Source of the DNA: Mycobacterium bourgelatii
Lineage (GTDB): Bacteria > Actinomycetota > Actinomycetes > Mycobacteriales > Mycobacteriaceae
DNA length: 64,000 nucleotides
NCBI RefSeq assembly: GCF_010723575.1
Contig: NZ_BLKZ01000001.1
Location: 2,232,001 to 2,296,000 of the forward strand
Reading direction: 5' to 3'
In this document: positions 24,846 through 33,697 of the stretch, in pieces
Position numbering within the stretch: the stretch's first letter is position 1
Layout of the letters: the number at the start of each line of letters is the position of its first letter
The notes under the pieces: model-generated
The model's database searches: none
What the model saw: only the letters and a program-made list of their open reading frames with translations
Told to the model about the DNA's origin: nothing
Position numbers and translations under genes: made by a program

Positions 24846-25405
24846 CGCACTCTCCCTGGAATTAGGTGGGCATCGGTGTGTGCCGAGTACCCGCAAACCA
24901 GCCTATCGCTGGTCGGCGGCGGCGAACCGGGCGTCTGTGTACCGGCGGAGATTGCGCAAAACCGTCGCAAGGCCAGGTTGAGCAGCGGGCCGAACACGAC
25001 CATCGACACCCGCGCCGGACCGAGCGGCTTCATGGCCATGGTCCAGGTCACCCGGCAACCGCCCGGAATGGCTTCGACGCGGTAATCCTCGGCGAACGCC
25101 CCGACATAGGGGGTGGAGCACTCATTGAATCGAAATGTCATGTGGGTGAACGGTTCCCAGGCGAGGAACACTTCGTCGCCGACGATCCCGCCCCGCATCT
25201 CGACGAGGCGCGTGCTGCCGACGTCGCGGGGCAGGGGACTGGTCCATGTCACATTGGTGATCACCGGCGCCCACTGCGGCCACGACTCGGCGTCGGCAAA
25301 GACCTCGAACAGCTGCTCGGGTGTGATCGCCAGGTCGACACTGTTGCGGAATCGATGGGGCGCGGAGTCGATGAAGCCGAGGTCCACGCGCTCGCACGGG
25401 TGCAT
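24842..25405 (-). CDS. SRPBCC/polyketide-cyclase-fold protein
   Basis: A 187-residue protein of the START/SRPBCC ligand-binding fold, with the typical FADAESWPQWAPVI, GGIVGDEVF and FRFNECSTPYV segments. It corresponds to Rv2574. The fold binds lipids or other hydrophobic molecules; no catalytic residue is obvious. It ends on ATGA shared with the metallopeptidase start and begins 11 bp after the ketopantoate reductase-like gene, so all four genes appear to be one operon. The C-terminal about 35 residues are low-complexity and may not be structured. Confidence 0.85.
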   Translation of the reverse strand: MHPCERVDLGFIDSAPHRFRNSVDLAITPEQLFEVFADAESWPQWAPVITNVTWTSPLPRDVGSTRLVEMRGGIVGDEVFLAWEPFTHMTFRFNECSTPYVGAFAEDYRVEAIPGGCRVTWTMAMKPLGPARVSMVVFGPLLNLALRRFCAISAGTQTPGSPPPTSDRLVCGYSAHTDAHLIPGRVR

Positions 25406-25416
25406 GAGCTGAGACC

Positions 25417-26364
25417 TTATCCGGGCCCGTCGCTCCCCGCCGCCAACAGCGGCACCACGACATCACTGATCGGGGTGGCCAGACCGTGGGGCCGAGCCTT
25501 GCGGATGATCACCCCGTTGCGCAGGTCCCATTCCAGCGGCCGGTGAGCCTCCCGGTCGCTCAGGATCGACGTCGTCATGTCTTCGGGAGCCGCGCGGAAA
25601 CCGCCGACCAACTCTTCGATCAGATCGTCCGGCAGGTTGGCTCCCTCGGCGCGGGCGACCGCAAGACATTCGGCGACGTAGCGGCGAGACAGCTCCGCGA
25701 TGTCGTCGCGGCGGAACATTCCGGAGCGCCGGCCGGTCAGTGCCATGAAGCCGGCCAAAGCGTTGAGGACGAGTTTGCGCCACACCACGGTGGTGAAGTC
25801 GGGGTCGCAGGTGACCCGGCAGCCCGCGTCGCCCAGCAACGCGGCCAGCGACTCAGCGGCCGGCCCGGTGGGCAGTACCAGTAGGGCGTCGCCGCGCAAA
25901 CGTACCCAGCCCTCGGGCTGCGTTTCGGCGGCGAACCACACTGTGCCGGGAACGACGGTGGAGGACGGGCAGTGCGGCTGGACCTGCTCGACTTGTTCGA
26001 CTCCGTTCTGCAACACGCAGACCACCGTGTTTTCATCGCACAACCGAGCCAACCAGTCGTGGGCGGCGTCGTTCTGGGTGGCTTTGACGGCCAGGATCAC
26101 CACCTCGACCGGGCCGCTCACCTCGGCGGGGTCGGCGTGGACCGGCCCGGGCACGAGGATCGGGTCCGCGCCGTCTGGCCGCAGTTCTAGTCCCTCACGT
26201 GGCGTCCGGCCGCATAGCAGCAGCGAATGGCCGGCTTTGTGCAACAGCGCGGCCACCGTCGTTCCGACGGCGCCGGGACCGATCAGCGCGATGTTCGTAG
26301 CGATGGCGACGAAATTACCCCGCGTCGCAAGTGCGTGCTCCGACACCAGCTGAGGACCGCGCAC
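25417..26364 (-). CDS. 2-Dehydropantoate 2-reductase-like protein (PanE/ApbA family)
   Basis: Corresponds to Rv2573. An NADPH-binding Rossmann motif (ALIGPGAVGTTVAALL, about residues 26-41) begins the domain, with AVKATQND, QNGVEQ and the C-terminal dimerisation domain behind it. The family reduces ketopantoate to pantoate in CoA synthesis, but several mycobacterial members may act on other 2-keto acids. The annotated start at 26364 gives about 20 residues before the Rossmann fold; a GTG a few codons in is possible. First gene of the four-gene minus-strand operon and divergent from aspS. Confidence 0.85.
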   Translation of the reverse strand: MRGPQLVSEHALATRGNFVAIATNIALIGPGAVGTTVAALLHKAGHSLLLCGRTPREGLELRPDGADPILVPGPVHADPAEVSGPVEVVILAVKATQNDAAHDWLARLCDENTVVCVLQNGVEQVEQVQPHCPSSTVVPGTVWFAAETQPEGWVRLRGDALLVLPTGPAAESLAALLGDAGCRVTCDPDFTTVVWRKLVLNALAGFMALTGRRSGMFRRDDIAELSRRYVAECLAVARAEGANLPDDLIEELVGGFRAAPEDMTTSILSDREAHRPLEWDLRNGVIIRKARPHGLATPISDVVVPLLAAGSDGPG

Positions 26365-26477
26365 GCGAAGCCGTTTTCGGCACGCTACTTCCGTCCCGTC
26401 GGACGGCGCCGAAGGCGGCTAATTCCGGCTGAGCGTCGCCGACCCGAACGCCGGTCCGCGGGAAATGTGGCCCTAGT

Positions 26478-26483
26478 TAAACT
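26478..26483 (+). promoter_or_regulatory. Possible -10 element for aspS
   Basis: TAAACT fits the mycobacterial TANNNT pattern and lies 36 bp before the aspS GTG. No good -35 is seen, so this is a weak assignment. Confidence 0.3.
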
Positions 26484-26519
26484 GGGCAGTCATTCAAACG
26501 GGACCACCAAGGAGTATTT

Positions 26520-28280
26520 GTGCTGCGCAGCCACGCCGCGGGTGCACTTCGGGACAGCGACGCCGGGCAGCAGGTGACCTTGGCCGGGTGGGTGGCTCGC
26601 CGCCGCGACCACGGTGGGGTCATCTTCATCGATCTGCGCGACGCGTCCGGCGTCACGCAGGTCGTGTTCCGCGCCCCAGAGGTACTCGACCAAGCGCACC
26701 GTCTGCGCGCCGAATTCTGCATCGCGGTGCAGGGAGTCGTCGAGATCCGGCCGGAAGGCAACGCCAACCCGGAAATCGCCACCGGGGACATCGAGGTCAA
26801 CGCCACTTCGCTGACGGTTCTGGGCGAATGCGCGCCGCTGCCGTTCCAACTGGACGAACCCGCCGGCGAAGAATTGCGCCTCAAGTACCGCTACCTGGAC
26901 CTGCGCCGCGACGGCCCCGCCGCGGCAATTCGGCTGCGCTCCAAGGTGAATGCCGCAGCACGCGCGGTGCTGGCCAAACACGACTTCGTCGAGATCGAGA
27001 CGCCGACGATCACCCGGTCCACGCCGGAGGGGGCGCGCGACTTCCTGGTGCCGTCCCGGTTGCATCCCGGTTCGTTCTACGCGCTGCCGCAGAGCCCCCA
27101 GTTGTTCAAGCAGCTGCTGATGGTGGCCGGGATGGAGCGCTACTACCAGATCGCTCGCTGCTACCGCGACGAAGACTTCCGAGCGGACCGCCAACCGGAA
27201 TTCACCCAGCTCGACATGGAGCTCAGCTTCGTCGACGCCGAGGACGTCATTGCGATCTCCGAGGAGATCCTGAGCGCGTTGTGGGCGTTGATCGGCTACG
27301 ACATCCCGACGCCGATCCCGCGGATCACCTACGCCGACGCCATGCGCCGGTTCGGTTCGGACAAGCCCGACCTGCGCTTCGGCCTGGAACTCGTCGAATG
27401 CAAAGAGTTCTTCAAGGACACCGAATTCCGCGTCTTCCAGGCACCGTACGTCGGCGCGGTCGTGATGCCCGGCGGCGCATCGCAGCCGCGGCGCACGCTG
27501 GACGGCTGGCAGGAGTGGGCCAAACAGCGCGGCCACCGTGGGCTGGCCTACGTCCTGGTCGGAGAGGACGGCACCCTGGGTGGTCCCGTTGCCAAGAACC
27601 TGACGGACGCCGAACGGGACGGCCTGGCCGCGCACGTCGGGGCTAAGCCGGGGGACTGCATCTTCTTCTCGGCGGGTGCGGTGAAGTCGTCGCGCGCGCT
27701 GCTGGGCGCGGCTCGCATCGAGGTCGCCAACCGGTTGGGCTTGATCGACCCCGACGATTGGAAGTTCGTCTGGGTGGTCGACCCGCCGCTGTTCGAACCG
27801 GCCGAGGATGCGACGGCTTCTGGTGACGTCGCGGTTGGCTCGGGGGCATGGACGGCGGTGCACCATGCCTTCACCGCGCCGAAGCCGGAGTGGGAGAACA
27901 GCATTGAGTCCGACCCCGGCGGCGTGCTGGCCGACGCCTACGACATTGTGTGCAACGGCAACGAGATTGGCGGCGGCTCAATTCGTATCCACCGGCGCGA
28001 CATTCAGGAGCGCGTGTTCGGCGTGATGGGTTTGAACAAGGCCGAGGCGGAGGAGAAATTCGGCTTTCTGTTGGAGGCGTTCACGTTTGGGGCGCCGCCG
28101 CACGGTGGGATCGCGTTCGGCTGGGACCGAATCAACGCCCTGTTGTCCGGGACCGATTCGATCCGCGATGTGATCGCGTTCCCCAAGACGGGCGGCGGCG
28201 TCGACCCGCTGACCGAAGCGCCCGCACCCATCACCGCTCAGCAGCGCAAGGAATCAGGAATAGACGTCAAACCCAAATAG
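26520..28280 (+). CDS. aspS: Aspartyl-tRNA synthetase
   Basis: Charges tRNA-Asp (and, in organisms that use GatCAB, often tRNA-Asn too). The 586-residue bacterial-type enzyme has an N-terminal OB anticodon domain, the class II core with motif 2 in ARCYRDEDFRADRQPEFTQ, a GAD insertion (about residues 290-410) and motif 3 in GIAFGWDR. GTG at 26520 has AAGGAG about 9 bases before it. It corresponds to Rv2572c. The gene is intact and diverges from the panE-like operon. Confidence 0.98.
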   Translation: MLRSHAAGALRDSDAGQQVTLAGWVARRRDHGGVIFIDLRDASGVTQVVFRAPEVLDQAHRLRAEFCIAVQGVVEIRPEGNANPEIATGDIEVNATSLTVLGECAPLPFQLDEPAGEELRLKYRYLDLRRDGPAAAIRLRSKVNAAARAVLAKHDFVEIETPTITRSTPEGARDFLVPSRLHPGSFYALPQSPQLFKQLLMVAGMERYYQIARCYRDEDFRADRQPEFTQLDMELSFVDAEDVIAISEEILSALWALIGYDIPTPIPRITYADAMRRFGSDKPDLRFGLELVECKEFFKDTEFRVFQAPYVGAVVMPGGASQPRRTLDGWQEWAKQRGHRGLAYVLVGEDGTLGGPVAKNLTDAERDGLAAHVGAKPGDCIFFSAGAVKSSRALLGAARIEVANRLGLIDPDDWKFVWVVDPPLFEPAEDATASGDVAVGSGAWTAVHHAFTAPKPEWENSIESDPGGVLADAYDIVCNGNEIGGGSIRIHRRDIQERVFGVMGLNKAEAEEKFGFLLEAFTFGAPPHGGIAFGWDRINALLSGTDSIRDVIAFPKTGGGVDPLTEAPAPITAQQRKESGIDVKPK

Positions 28281-28292
28281 GTTTGAGCAGGC

Positions 28293-28727
28293 ATGACCTC
28301 AGAAACGTTAGACCCCGCCATGGTGCAGGCCTTCAACAAGAACCTCATCGAAGAATTCCGGGCCAACGGAGGAAAGGTCGGCGGCCAGTTCGCCAACGCC
28401 GACCTGCTGCTGCTCACCACCACTGGCGCCAAGTCCGGCCAACCACGGATATCTCCGCTGGCCTATTTCCGCATCGACGGAAAGCTGCTCATTGTGGGCT
28501 CATTCGGCGGTTCCGACGTCAACCCGGCGTGGGTGCACAATCTGCGGGCCAACCCGCGCGCGCACATCGAGGTGGGCACCGACGCCTACGACGTGGTCGC
28601 TCACGAACTGTCGCCGCAGGAGCGTGACGAGTTCTATCCGAAGCTGACCGCCCTGGTGCCGGTCTTCGGCGAATACCAGGCGAAGACCAGTCGCGTGATT
28701 CCGGTATTTGAGTTGCAGCGCGCCTAG
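28293..28727 (+). CDS. Ddn-like deazaflavin (F420)-dependent nitroreductase-family protein
   Basis: A 144-residue split-barrel protein with LLLLTTTGAKSGQPRISPLAY, then VGSFGG, NPAWVHNLRANPRAHIEV and the C-terminal FGEYQAKTSRVIPVFEL, all typical of the Ddn/FGD-dependent reductase family. These use reduced cofactor F420 to reduce quinones, fatty acids or nitro-drugs. It starts 12 bp after aspS, so co-transcription is likely. The substrate is unknown. Confidence 0.9.
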   Translation: MTSETLDPAMVQAFNKNLIEEFRANGGKVGGQFANADLLLLTTTGAKSGQPRISPLAYFRIDGKLLIVGSFGGSDVNPAWVHNLRANPRAHIEVGTDAYDVVAHELSPQERDEFYPKLTALVPVFGEYQAKTSRVIPVFELQRA

Positions 28728-28825
28728 GACGAACGCGACCCCCTTCGGCACGCTGCTCGGCCTGCCCGGAGCGCCCGGGACACCGTAGCGCGCTGGCGTA
28801 CCCCGCGATGGGGTAAGCAAGCGTG

Positions 28826-29860
28826 ATGAACACCTTGCGGTTCGGTTCCGCGGCTGTCCATCGCTTGCGCACCGCGCTGTGGCCTATCACCCAGACGTCG
28901 GTCGCCGCCGGACTCGCGTGGTACATCACTCACGACGTGCTGCACCACCGGCAGCCGTTCTTCGCGCCGATCTCCGCAGTGGTGTGCATGTCGGCGACCA
29001 ATGTGTTGCGCAGCCGACGAGCGGTGCAGATGATTGTGGGCGTCACGCTGGGCATCGTCATGGGTGCCGCCGTGCACGGCCTGCACGGGTCAGTGTCGAT
29101 CGCCATGGGACTGGCGGTGTTCGTGTCGTTGTGCGTCGCGCTGCTGCTCGGACGCGGCTTCATCGCTCAGGGGCTGATGTTCGTCAACCAGACGGCGGTC
29201 TCCGCGGTACTGGTCCTGGCGTTTACCCCGAGCGGTGAGATCGTCGCCGAACGGCTCTTCGACGCCTTCGTCGGCGGCGGGCTGGCCCTGGTGTTCGCCA
29301 TCCTGTTGTTCCCGGCCGACCCGCGTGTGATGCTCCGCAACGCGCGCTCGGCCGTGTTGACGGGCGTGCACGACACCCTGATCGAGGTGGCGAGGATGGC
29401 CGAGAACCGTGAACCCGTCGCGCCCGAATGGCCGCTGTCCGTGTTCGAACGAATGCACAACGAGGTGGGCGGCCTGATCGAGGCCCGCGAGACGGCCGAC
29501 TTGGTGGTACGCAGAACACCGCGCTGGTGGGGCGCCCGCAAGACGATCCGCACGGTCAACCAGCAGTCCGCGCGACTCGGCATGCTGGTCAGCGGTGTCT
29601 TGCATGTGGCCCGCGCCGTCACCTGGCGCCTGAACGGACCCGTCCCGGAACCCCTGCGCGTGGCGCTCGCCGAGCTCGCCGCGGGAACGGCCCTCGCCGA
29701 CGAGGATCCCGCGGCAGCTTCGGAGCACGTCGCCGCCGCACGAAGCGAAGCGGTCAAGATGCAGGAATCGGCACAGAACCGGAGCCAGGCGGTGCTGGCC
29801 GACATCGTCTATGCCTGCACGGAAGACCTGCAGCGGGTGATCGAAGTGCCCAGCCGCTAG
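28826..29860 (+). CDS. FUSC-type membrane transporter (Rv2571c-like)
   Basis: A 344-residue integral membrane protein with four to six N-terminal hydrophobic segments (about residues 20-165) and a soluble helical C-terminal half. The segment with RQPFFAPISAVVCM and LGIVMGAAVHG matches the aromatic acid exporter/fusaric-acid-resistance-like family. It would sit in the plasma membrane; the exported compound is unknown. GTG at 28823 is directly followed by ATG at 28826, and I use the ATG. Confidence 0.88.
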   Translation: MNTLRFGSAAVHRLRTALWPITQTSVAAGLAWYITHDVLHHRQPFFAPISAVVCMSATNVLRSRRAVQMIVGVTLGIVMGAAVHGLHGSVSIAMGLAVFVSLCVALLLGRGFIAQGLMFVNQTAVSAVLVLAFTPSGEIVAERLFDAFVGGGLALVFAILLFPADPRVMLRNARSAVLTGVHDTLIEVARMAENREPVAPEWPLSVFERMHNEVGGLIEARETADLVVRRTPRWWGARKTIRTVNQQSARLGMLVSGVLHVARAVTWRLNGPVPEPLRVALAELAAGTALADEDPAAASEHVAAARSEAVKMQESAQNRSQAVLADIVYACTEDLQRVIEVPSR

Positions 29861-29869
29861 CCAATGGGC

Positions 29870-30259
29870 TCAGGATGATTTGGCCAGGAACTCCTGCACC
29901 AGTCGCTTCGGGGCCTGCACCAGCCACGCCTCGGTGATCAGTTCTTCAAGCGCGACGGGATCGATCTCTGCGAGCAGGACCAACACGGCCGGGTAGCCGT
30001 TGAAATGCGGCGTGGTGAAGTACACGTCCGGTTCGTCGGCAATGAGCGCGAACTTGACGCCTTCATCCGAAACCCGGACCCCGAGGATGTCGCCGGTCGG
30101 TATCTCCGACCCGGCCCGGGTCAGCGCCTCCCGGTCGGACTTGCGCAGCGGCCGCTCCCACGCCAGCAATTTCTTGCCGACTCGCCAGTCGTGCGGCGCC
30201 GTTTCGGCGGTGAGCGGAAGCCCGTTGACTATGCGTGCAACGTCTTCCCAGGTGGCCAC
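29870..30259 (-). CDS. MmcQ/YjbR-family protein
   Basis: A 129-residue protein, the size of Rv2570. The double-wing fold motifs are visible: WRVGKKLLAWERP, FALIADEPDVYF, HFNGYPAVLVLL and LITEAWLVQAPKRL. The family is small and DNA-binding-like, with no settled function. GTG at 30259. It converges on the FUSC gene (9 bp gap) and is 41 bp downstream of the lipase. Confidence 0.88.
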   Translation of the reverse strand: MATWEDVARIVNGLPLTAETAPHDWRVGKKLLAWERPLRKSDREALTRAGSEIPTGDILGVRVSDEGVKFALIADEPDVYFTTPHFNGYPAVLVLLAEIDPVALEELITEAWLVQAPKRLVQEFLAKSS

Positions 30260-30300
30260 ACTTTCGATTGTGCTCCGTGTGGCCGCTTAACGCTTGTAAA

Positions 30301-31554
30301 TCAGATCGCCGAACCCCGGTCGGGCATTGTTGCCGGCTGATCCAGCCAATGCCGCAGCTTGTCGTAGACCAACGGATGGTTGAGCAGGTCGAAGTGATTC
30401 AACCCGGTCAGCGTCAGCCCGTGGGTGGATTCGAATGGAACGTTGCGGGAGCGACCGCGTCCGGACGCGCTACGCGGACGCACCAGGTGGTCCCCGACGA
30501 GAAGGCCGATCGCGCGTGGTGCCGCGGAACTTGCGACGAAGTGGTACACCGCGTTCGGGAGGAACGGCACTTCGGCGCAGCGATCCCGGAGGAACTCGTC
30601 CGGGTCGCAGTCGCGCCAGTCTTCGTCGAGCAATGCTCCGAACCGCAAGTCTTTGACGCCGGCGCTGCGCGTGTTCAGGAAAGATGCGATCGCGCGCGTC
30701 TCCGGCAGTTTGGCCAGCGCCCAAGCGGCAACGTTGACCCCCTTCTCCAGGTCGGCGCCCAGATGCGGCGAACCGAGACAGACGACGCGCCGCACTTTGT
30801 CCGTCCATGAATGCTGCTGACCGAGCCCGTAATGGCAGGCGCTGCGCGCCACCAGTCCGCCCATCGAGTGGCCGACCAACGCAATCTCTTCCACCGGAAC
30901 CGGCCAGATTGCCTGCAGTCGCTCCAGCAGGTCGGCCAGGGACTGGCCGTTCTGTGAGATGTGCAAACCGGTGTTGTAGCGCAGGTACACCGGTGTGAAG
31001 CCGAGGTCGGAACGCAGCCGTTTGCCGTACGGGCGCAACGCCTCCCCGGTGCGCGGAGCGCGCCACCACGACCGTTCGGTGAGACACCAGCCGTGCATGA
31101 ACACCGATATGCGTCCGGTCGCCTTCGGGAACGCCGTGGCGATGGAGTCGGCGGAAAGCTCGACCGGTTGCCGACGCCGCCGGATCTGCATGGTCAGCGC
31201 GAATGCGTTCTTCCGGTTGGTCAGTTCGTCGCCGTAGATGCCGTTGATCGCCGCAAGCGGGCCGGCCACCCTCGGACGCGCCTGAACAGTTTCCGGGGCG
31301 GCGCCGGGGTCGCCGTACGCCTCGGCGGCCAGCGCGCCGGCCCCGTACAGCGAGCCCCGAATGGCATGGTCGACCAGGGTGTAGGTAACCGCCGCCGTGG
31401 CGTTGTGGACGACCTCGACGGGCTTGGCCACCGGTCCTATCGAAGTGAACACCCGGGTCGCGATTCCGCCGTGCATGTCGCGGACCAGCTTGGTCACCAC
31501 GCGGGTGCCCTCGCCGGCGAGATCGGCGAGTGATTTGATTTCGTGTCGGTGCAT
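30301..31554 (-). CDS. Alpha/beta hydrolase (lipase/esterase)
   Basis: The catalytic nucleophile is in GHSMGG (G-x-S-x-G), with the oxyanion segment FMHGWCLTERSWW and the probable catalytic His in LTGLNHFDLL near the C-terminus. About 417 residues from ATG at 31554, chosen because GAGGGGGG lies about 10 bases upstream; a start at 31626 would add 24 residues without support. The N-terminal about 110 residues are helical and unlike the core. I recall no equivalent between Rv2570 and Rv2569c in H37Rv, so it is probably an accessory gene. Lipid or ester substrate unknown. Confidence 0.85.
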   Translation of the reverse strand: MHRHEIKSLADLAGEGTRVVTKLVRDMHGGIATRVFTSIGPVAKPVEVVHNATAAVTYTLVDHAIRGSLYGAGALAAEAYGDPGAAPETVQARPRVAGPLAAINGIYGDELTNRKNAFALTMQIRRRRQPVELSADSIATAFPKATGRISVFMHGWCLTERSWWRAPRTGEALRPYGKRLRSDLGFTPVYLRYNTGLHISQNGQSLADLLERLQAIWPVPVEEIALVGHSMGGLVARSACHYGLGQQHSWTDKVRRVVCLGSPHLGADLEKGVNVAAWALAKLPETRAIASFLNTRSAGVKDLRFGALLDEDWRDCDPDEFLRDRCAEVPFLPNAVYHFVASSAAPRAIGLLVGDHLVRPRSASGRGRSRNVPFESTHGLTLTGLNHFDLLNHPLVYDKLRHWLDQPATMPDRGSAI

Positions 31555-31698
31555 TGGGCCGTCCCCCCTCGTCAGCCTGCGGTAGCGCGGCCTATTGGGC
31601 CGTGATTTAAGGCCCAAGATTCCCACTTTGTCGCGCCAGCCCCGAGACTAGACAAAAAGCGTGCAAGATTCGCGAGTCGAGACGTCAGGAGTTGACCC

Positions 31699-32658
31699 TT
31701 GCCAGACACCCTGTCTGACCCCTTGTCGGCCCCCCTCCCTGACCGGTCCGCAGTTCATCGCTACCGGGTCACGCACCGCACGCAGTATCGCTATTCCGAC
31801 GTCGTGACCAGCTCTTACGGGCGTGGGTTCCTCACCCCGCGGAACTCGCAGCGACAGCGGTGCATCGCGCACAAGCTGACCATCGACCCCGCGCCCGCCG
31901 ACTTTTCCACCAGTCGCGACGAGTACGGCAACATCAGGTCCTACTTCCATGTCACCGAGCCGCACCAGGTCCTGACGGTGACCAGCGACTCAATCGTGGA
32001 CGTCGCGCCGGTGGGTGCCGGGGTGTACACCAGCGGCCCCGCGCTGCAACCTTGGGAAGCCGCACGGCCCACCGGGCTGCAGGGGGCGCTCGCAACCGAC
32101 TTCGTGCTGGACCTCAATCCGCCCGAGATCACCGACGGGGTGCGCGAGTACGCGGCGCCCAGTTTCGTGCCGGGGCGGCCGCTGGTCGAGGTGTTGCGCG
32201 ATCTCGCGTCCCGCATCTTCAACGACTTCACCTACCGCTCGGGGGCTACGACGATTTCTACTCGGGTAAATGAGGTTCTGGCGGCCCGGGAAGGGGTATG
32301 TCAAGACTTCGCGAGGCTGGCAATCGCCTGCCTGCGGGCCAATGGCCTGGCCGCGTGCTACGTGTCCGGCTACTTGGCTACTGACCCTCCTCCCGGAAAG
32401 GATCGAATGATCGGAGCGGACGCTACCCACGCCTGGGCATCGGTGTGGACGCCGCAGCAGCCAGGTCAGTTCGAATGGTTGGGGCTAGACCCCACCAATG
32501 ACCAACTCGTTGACGAGCGCTACATCGTGGTCGGGCGCGGTCGTGACTACGCGGATGTGCCGCCACTGCGCGGCATCATCTACACCAACTCGGAACAAAG
32601 CGTGATCGACGTCGCTGTCGACGTCGTGCCCTATGAAGGTGATGTGCTCAATGCGTGA
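31699..32658 (+). CDS. Transglutaminase-like cysteine protease/ligase (Rv2569c type)
   Basis: The 319-residue protein has the bacterial transglutaminase N-domain (HRYRVTHRTQYRYSDVV) and the catalytic triad: Cys in GVCQDFARL, His in ATHAWASV and Asp in LDPTND. TTG at 31699 has CAGGAG about 8 bases upstream. It overlaps the downstream zinc-ribbon metallopeptidase by 8 bases and converges with the ATP-grasp/alpha-E gene. Such cytosolic transglutaminases, found with circularly permuted ATP-grasp enzymes, are thought to process or cross-link peptides in a system whose product is not known. Confidence 0.93.
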   Translation: MPDTLSDPLSAPLPDRSAVHRYRVTHRTQYRYSDVVTSSYGRGFLTPRNSQRQRCIAHKLTIDPAPADFSTSRDEYGNIRSYFHVTEPHQVLTVTSDSIVDVAPVGAGVYTSGPALQPWEAARPTGLQGALATDFVLDLNPPEITDGVREYAAPSFVPGRPLVEVLRDLASRIFNDFTYRSGATTISTRVNEVLAAREGVCQDFARLAIACLRANGLAACYVSGYLATDPPPGKDRMIGADATHAWASVWTPQQPGQFEWLGLDPTNDQLVDERYIVVGRGRDYADVPPLRGIIYTNSEQSVIDVAVDVVPYEGDVLNA

Positions 32659-33697
32659 TTTCCACTGTCCCACTTGCGGTCAACGCCTGACCTTCGAAAA
32701 CTCGGAGTGTCTGGCCTGCGGCAGTGCCCTCGGATTTTCGCTCGAACAGATGGCGCTGTTGGTGATCTCGAAAGGCGACGACAGCGAGCACGCTGGCGCC
32801 GTGGCGGCCAGCGACTATCAACTGTGCGCCAATCTATATCTGGCCGAATGCAATTGGCTGGTCCCGGTCGATCAACCCGGCGGGCTGTGCGCGTCGTGCG
32901 CGCTCACCAGTGAACGGCCCAACGACAACGACAAGGTAGGCCTGGCTGAATTCGCCCGGGCCGAGGCGGCCAAGCGGCGGCTGGTGGCCGAGTTGCACGA
33001 GCTCAAGCTGCCGATCATCGGACGTGACCAGGACCCCGATTACGGCCTGGCGTTCCGGCTGCTGTCCAGCGCACACGAGCAAGTGCTGACGGGCCACGAG
33101 AACGGCGTCATCACACTGGATCTGGCCGAGGGGGACGACGTCCACCGCGAGCAGTTGCGGGCGGAGCTGGACGAACCGTACCGAACCCTGCTCGGGCACT
33201 TCCGGCACGAGGTCGGCCACTACTACTTCTACCGCCTCATCAGGTCGCCCGAATACCTGCGGCGGTTCAACGAATTGTTCGGCGATCCCGATGCCGACTA
33301 CCAGCAGGCGCTGGACCGGCACTACAGCGAGGGGCCGCCGGACGAGTGGCAGCAAAACTACGTGTCGTCCTACGCGACCATGCACCCCGCGGAGGACTGG
33401 GCCGAGACCTTCGCCCACTACCTGCACATCCGCGACACCCTGGACACCTCGGCGTGGTGCGGTTTTGCCCCTGCCACGGCAACGTTCGATCGGACGATAG
33501 TGGGCCCCAGCGCCTTTCAGACCATCATCGACATGTGGCTGCCGGTGTCGTGGTCACTGAACATGGTGAACCGGTCGATGGGCCACGACGACCTGTATCC
33601 CTTCGTGTTGCCGCCGGCGGTACTGGAGAAGATGCAGTTCATCCACAACGTCATCGACGAGGTCACCGCAGCCGCGCACGGGCAGGCCGTCGCCTAG
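32651..33697 (+). CDS. Zinc-ribbon putative zinc-binding metallopeptidase (Rv2568c type)
   Basis: A 348-residue protein with an N-terminal zinc ribbon (CPTCG and CLACG, about residues 5-22) and a further CASC pair near residue 85. A gluzincin-like HEVGH motif (HFRHEVGHYYFYRL) stands near residue 185, followed by an acidic EDWAETFAHY helix likely to give the third zinc ligand. It is annotated in databases as a putative zinc-binding metallopeptidase. It starts inside the end of the transglutaminase gene (ATG at 32651), so the two are coupled. Its stop at 33697 overlaps the convergent ATP-grasp gene stop at 33694. Confidence 0.9.
   Translation: MRDFHCPTCGQRLTFENSECLACGSALGFSLEQMALLVISKGDDSEHAGAVAASDYQLCANLYLAECNWLVPVDQPGGLCASCALTSERPNDNDKVGLAEFARAEAAKRRLVAELHELKLPIIGRDQDPDYGLAFRLLSSAHEQVLTGHENGVITLDLAEGDDVHREQLRAELDEPYRTLLGHFRHEVGHYYFYRLIRSPEYLRRFNELFGDPDADYQQALDRHYSEGPPDEWQQNYVSSYATMHPAEDWAETFAHYLHIRDTLDTSAWCGFAPATATFDRTIVGPSAFQTIIDMWLPVSWSLNMVNRSMGHDDLYPFVLPPAVLEKMQFIHNVIDEVTAAAHGQAVA

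Noticed and set aside
24842..24896. Extra 17 residues at the start of the first metallopeptidase
   Set aside because: They lie inside the SRPBCC gene end, and the paralogue starts at MTFNEGMQ; the ATGA overlap favours 24845.
26365..26519. T-box leader before aspS
   Set aside because: No T-box consensus or specifier hairpin is visible, and actinobacterial T-boxes are known mainly for ileS.
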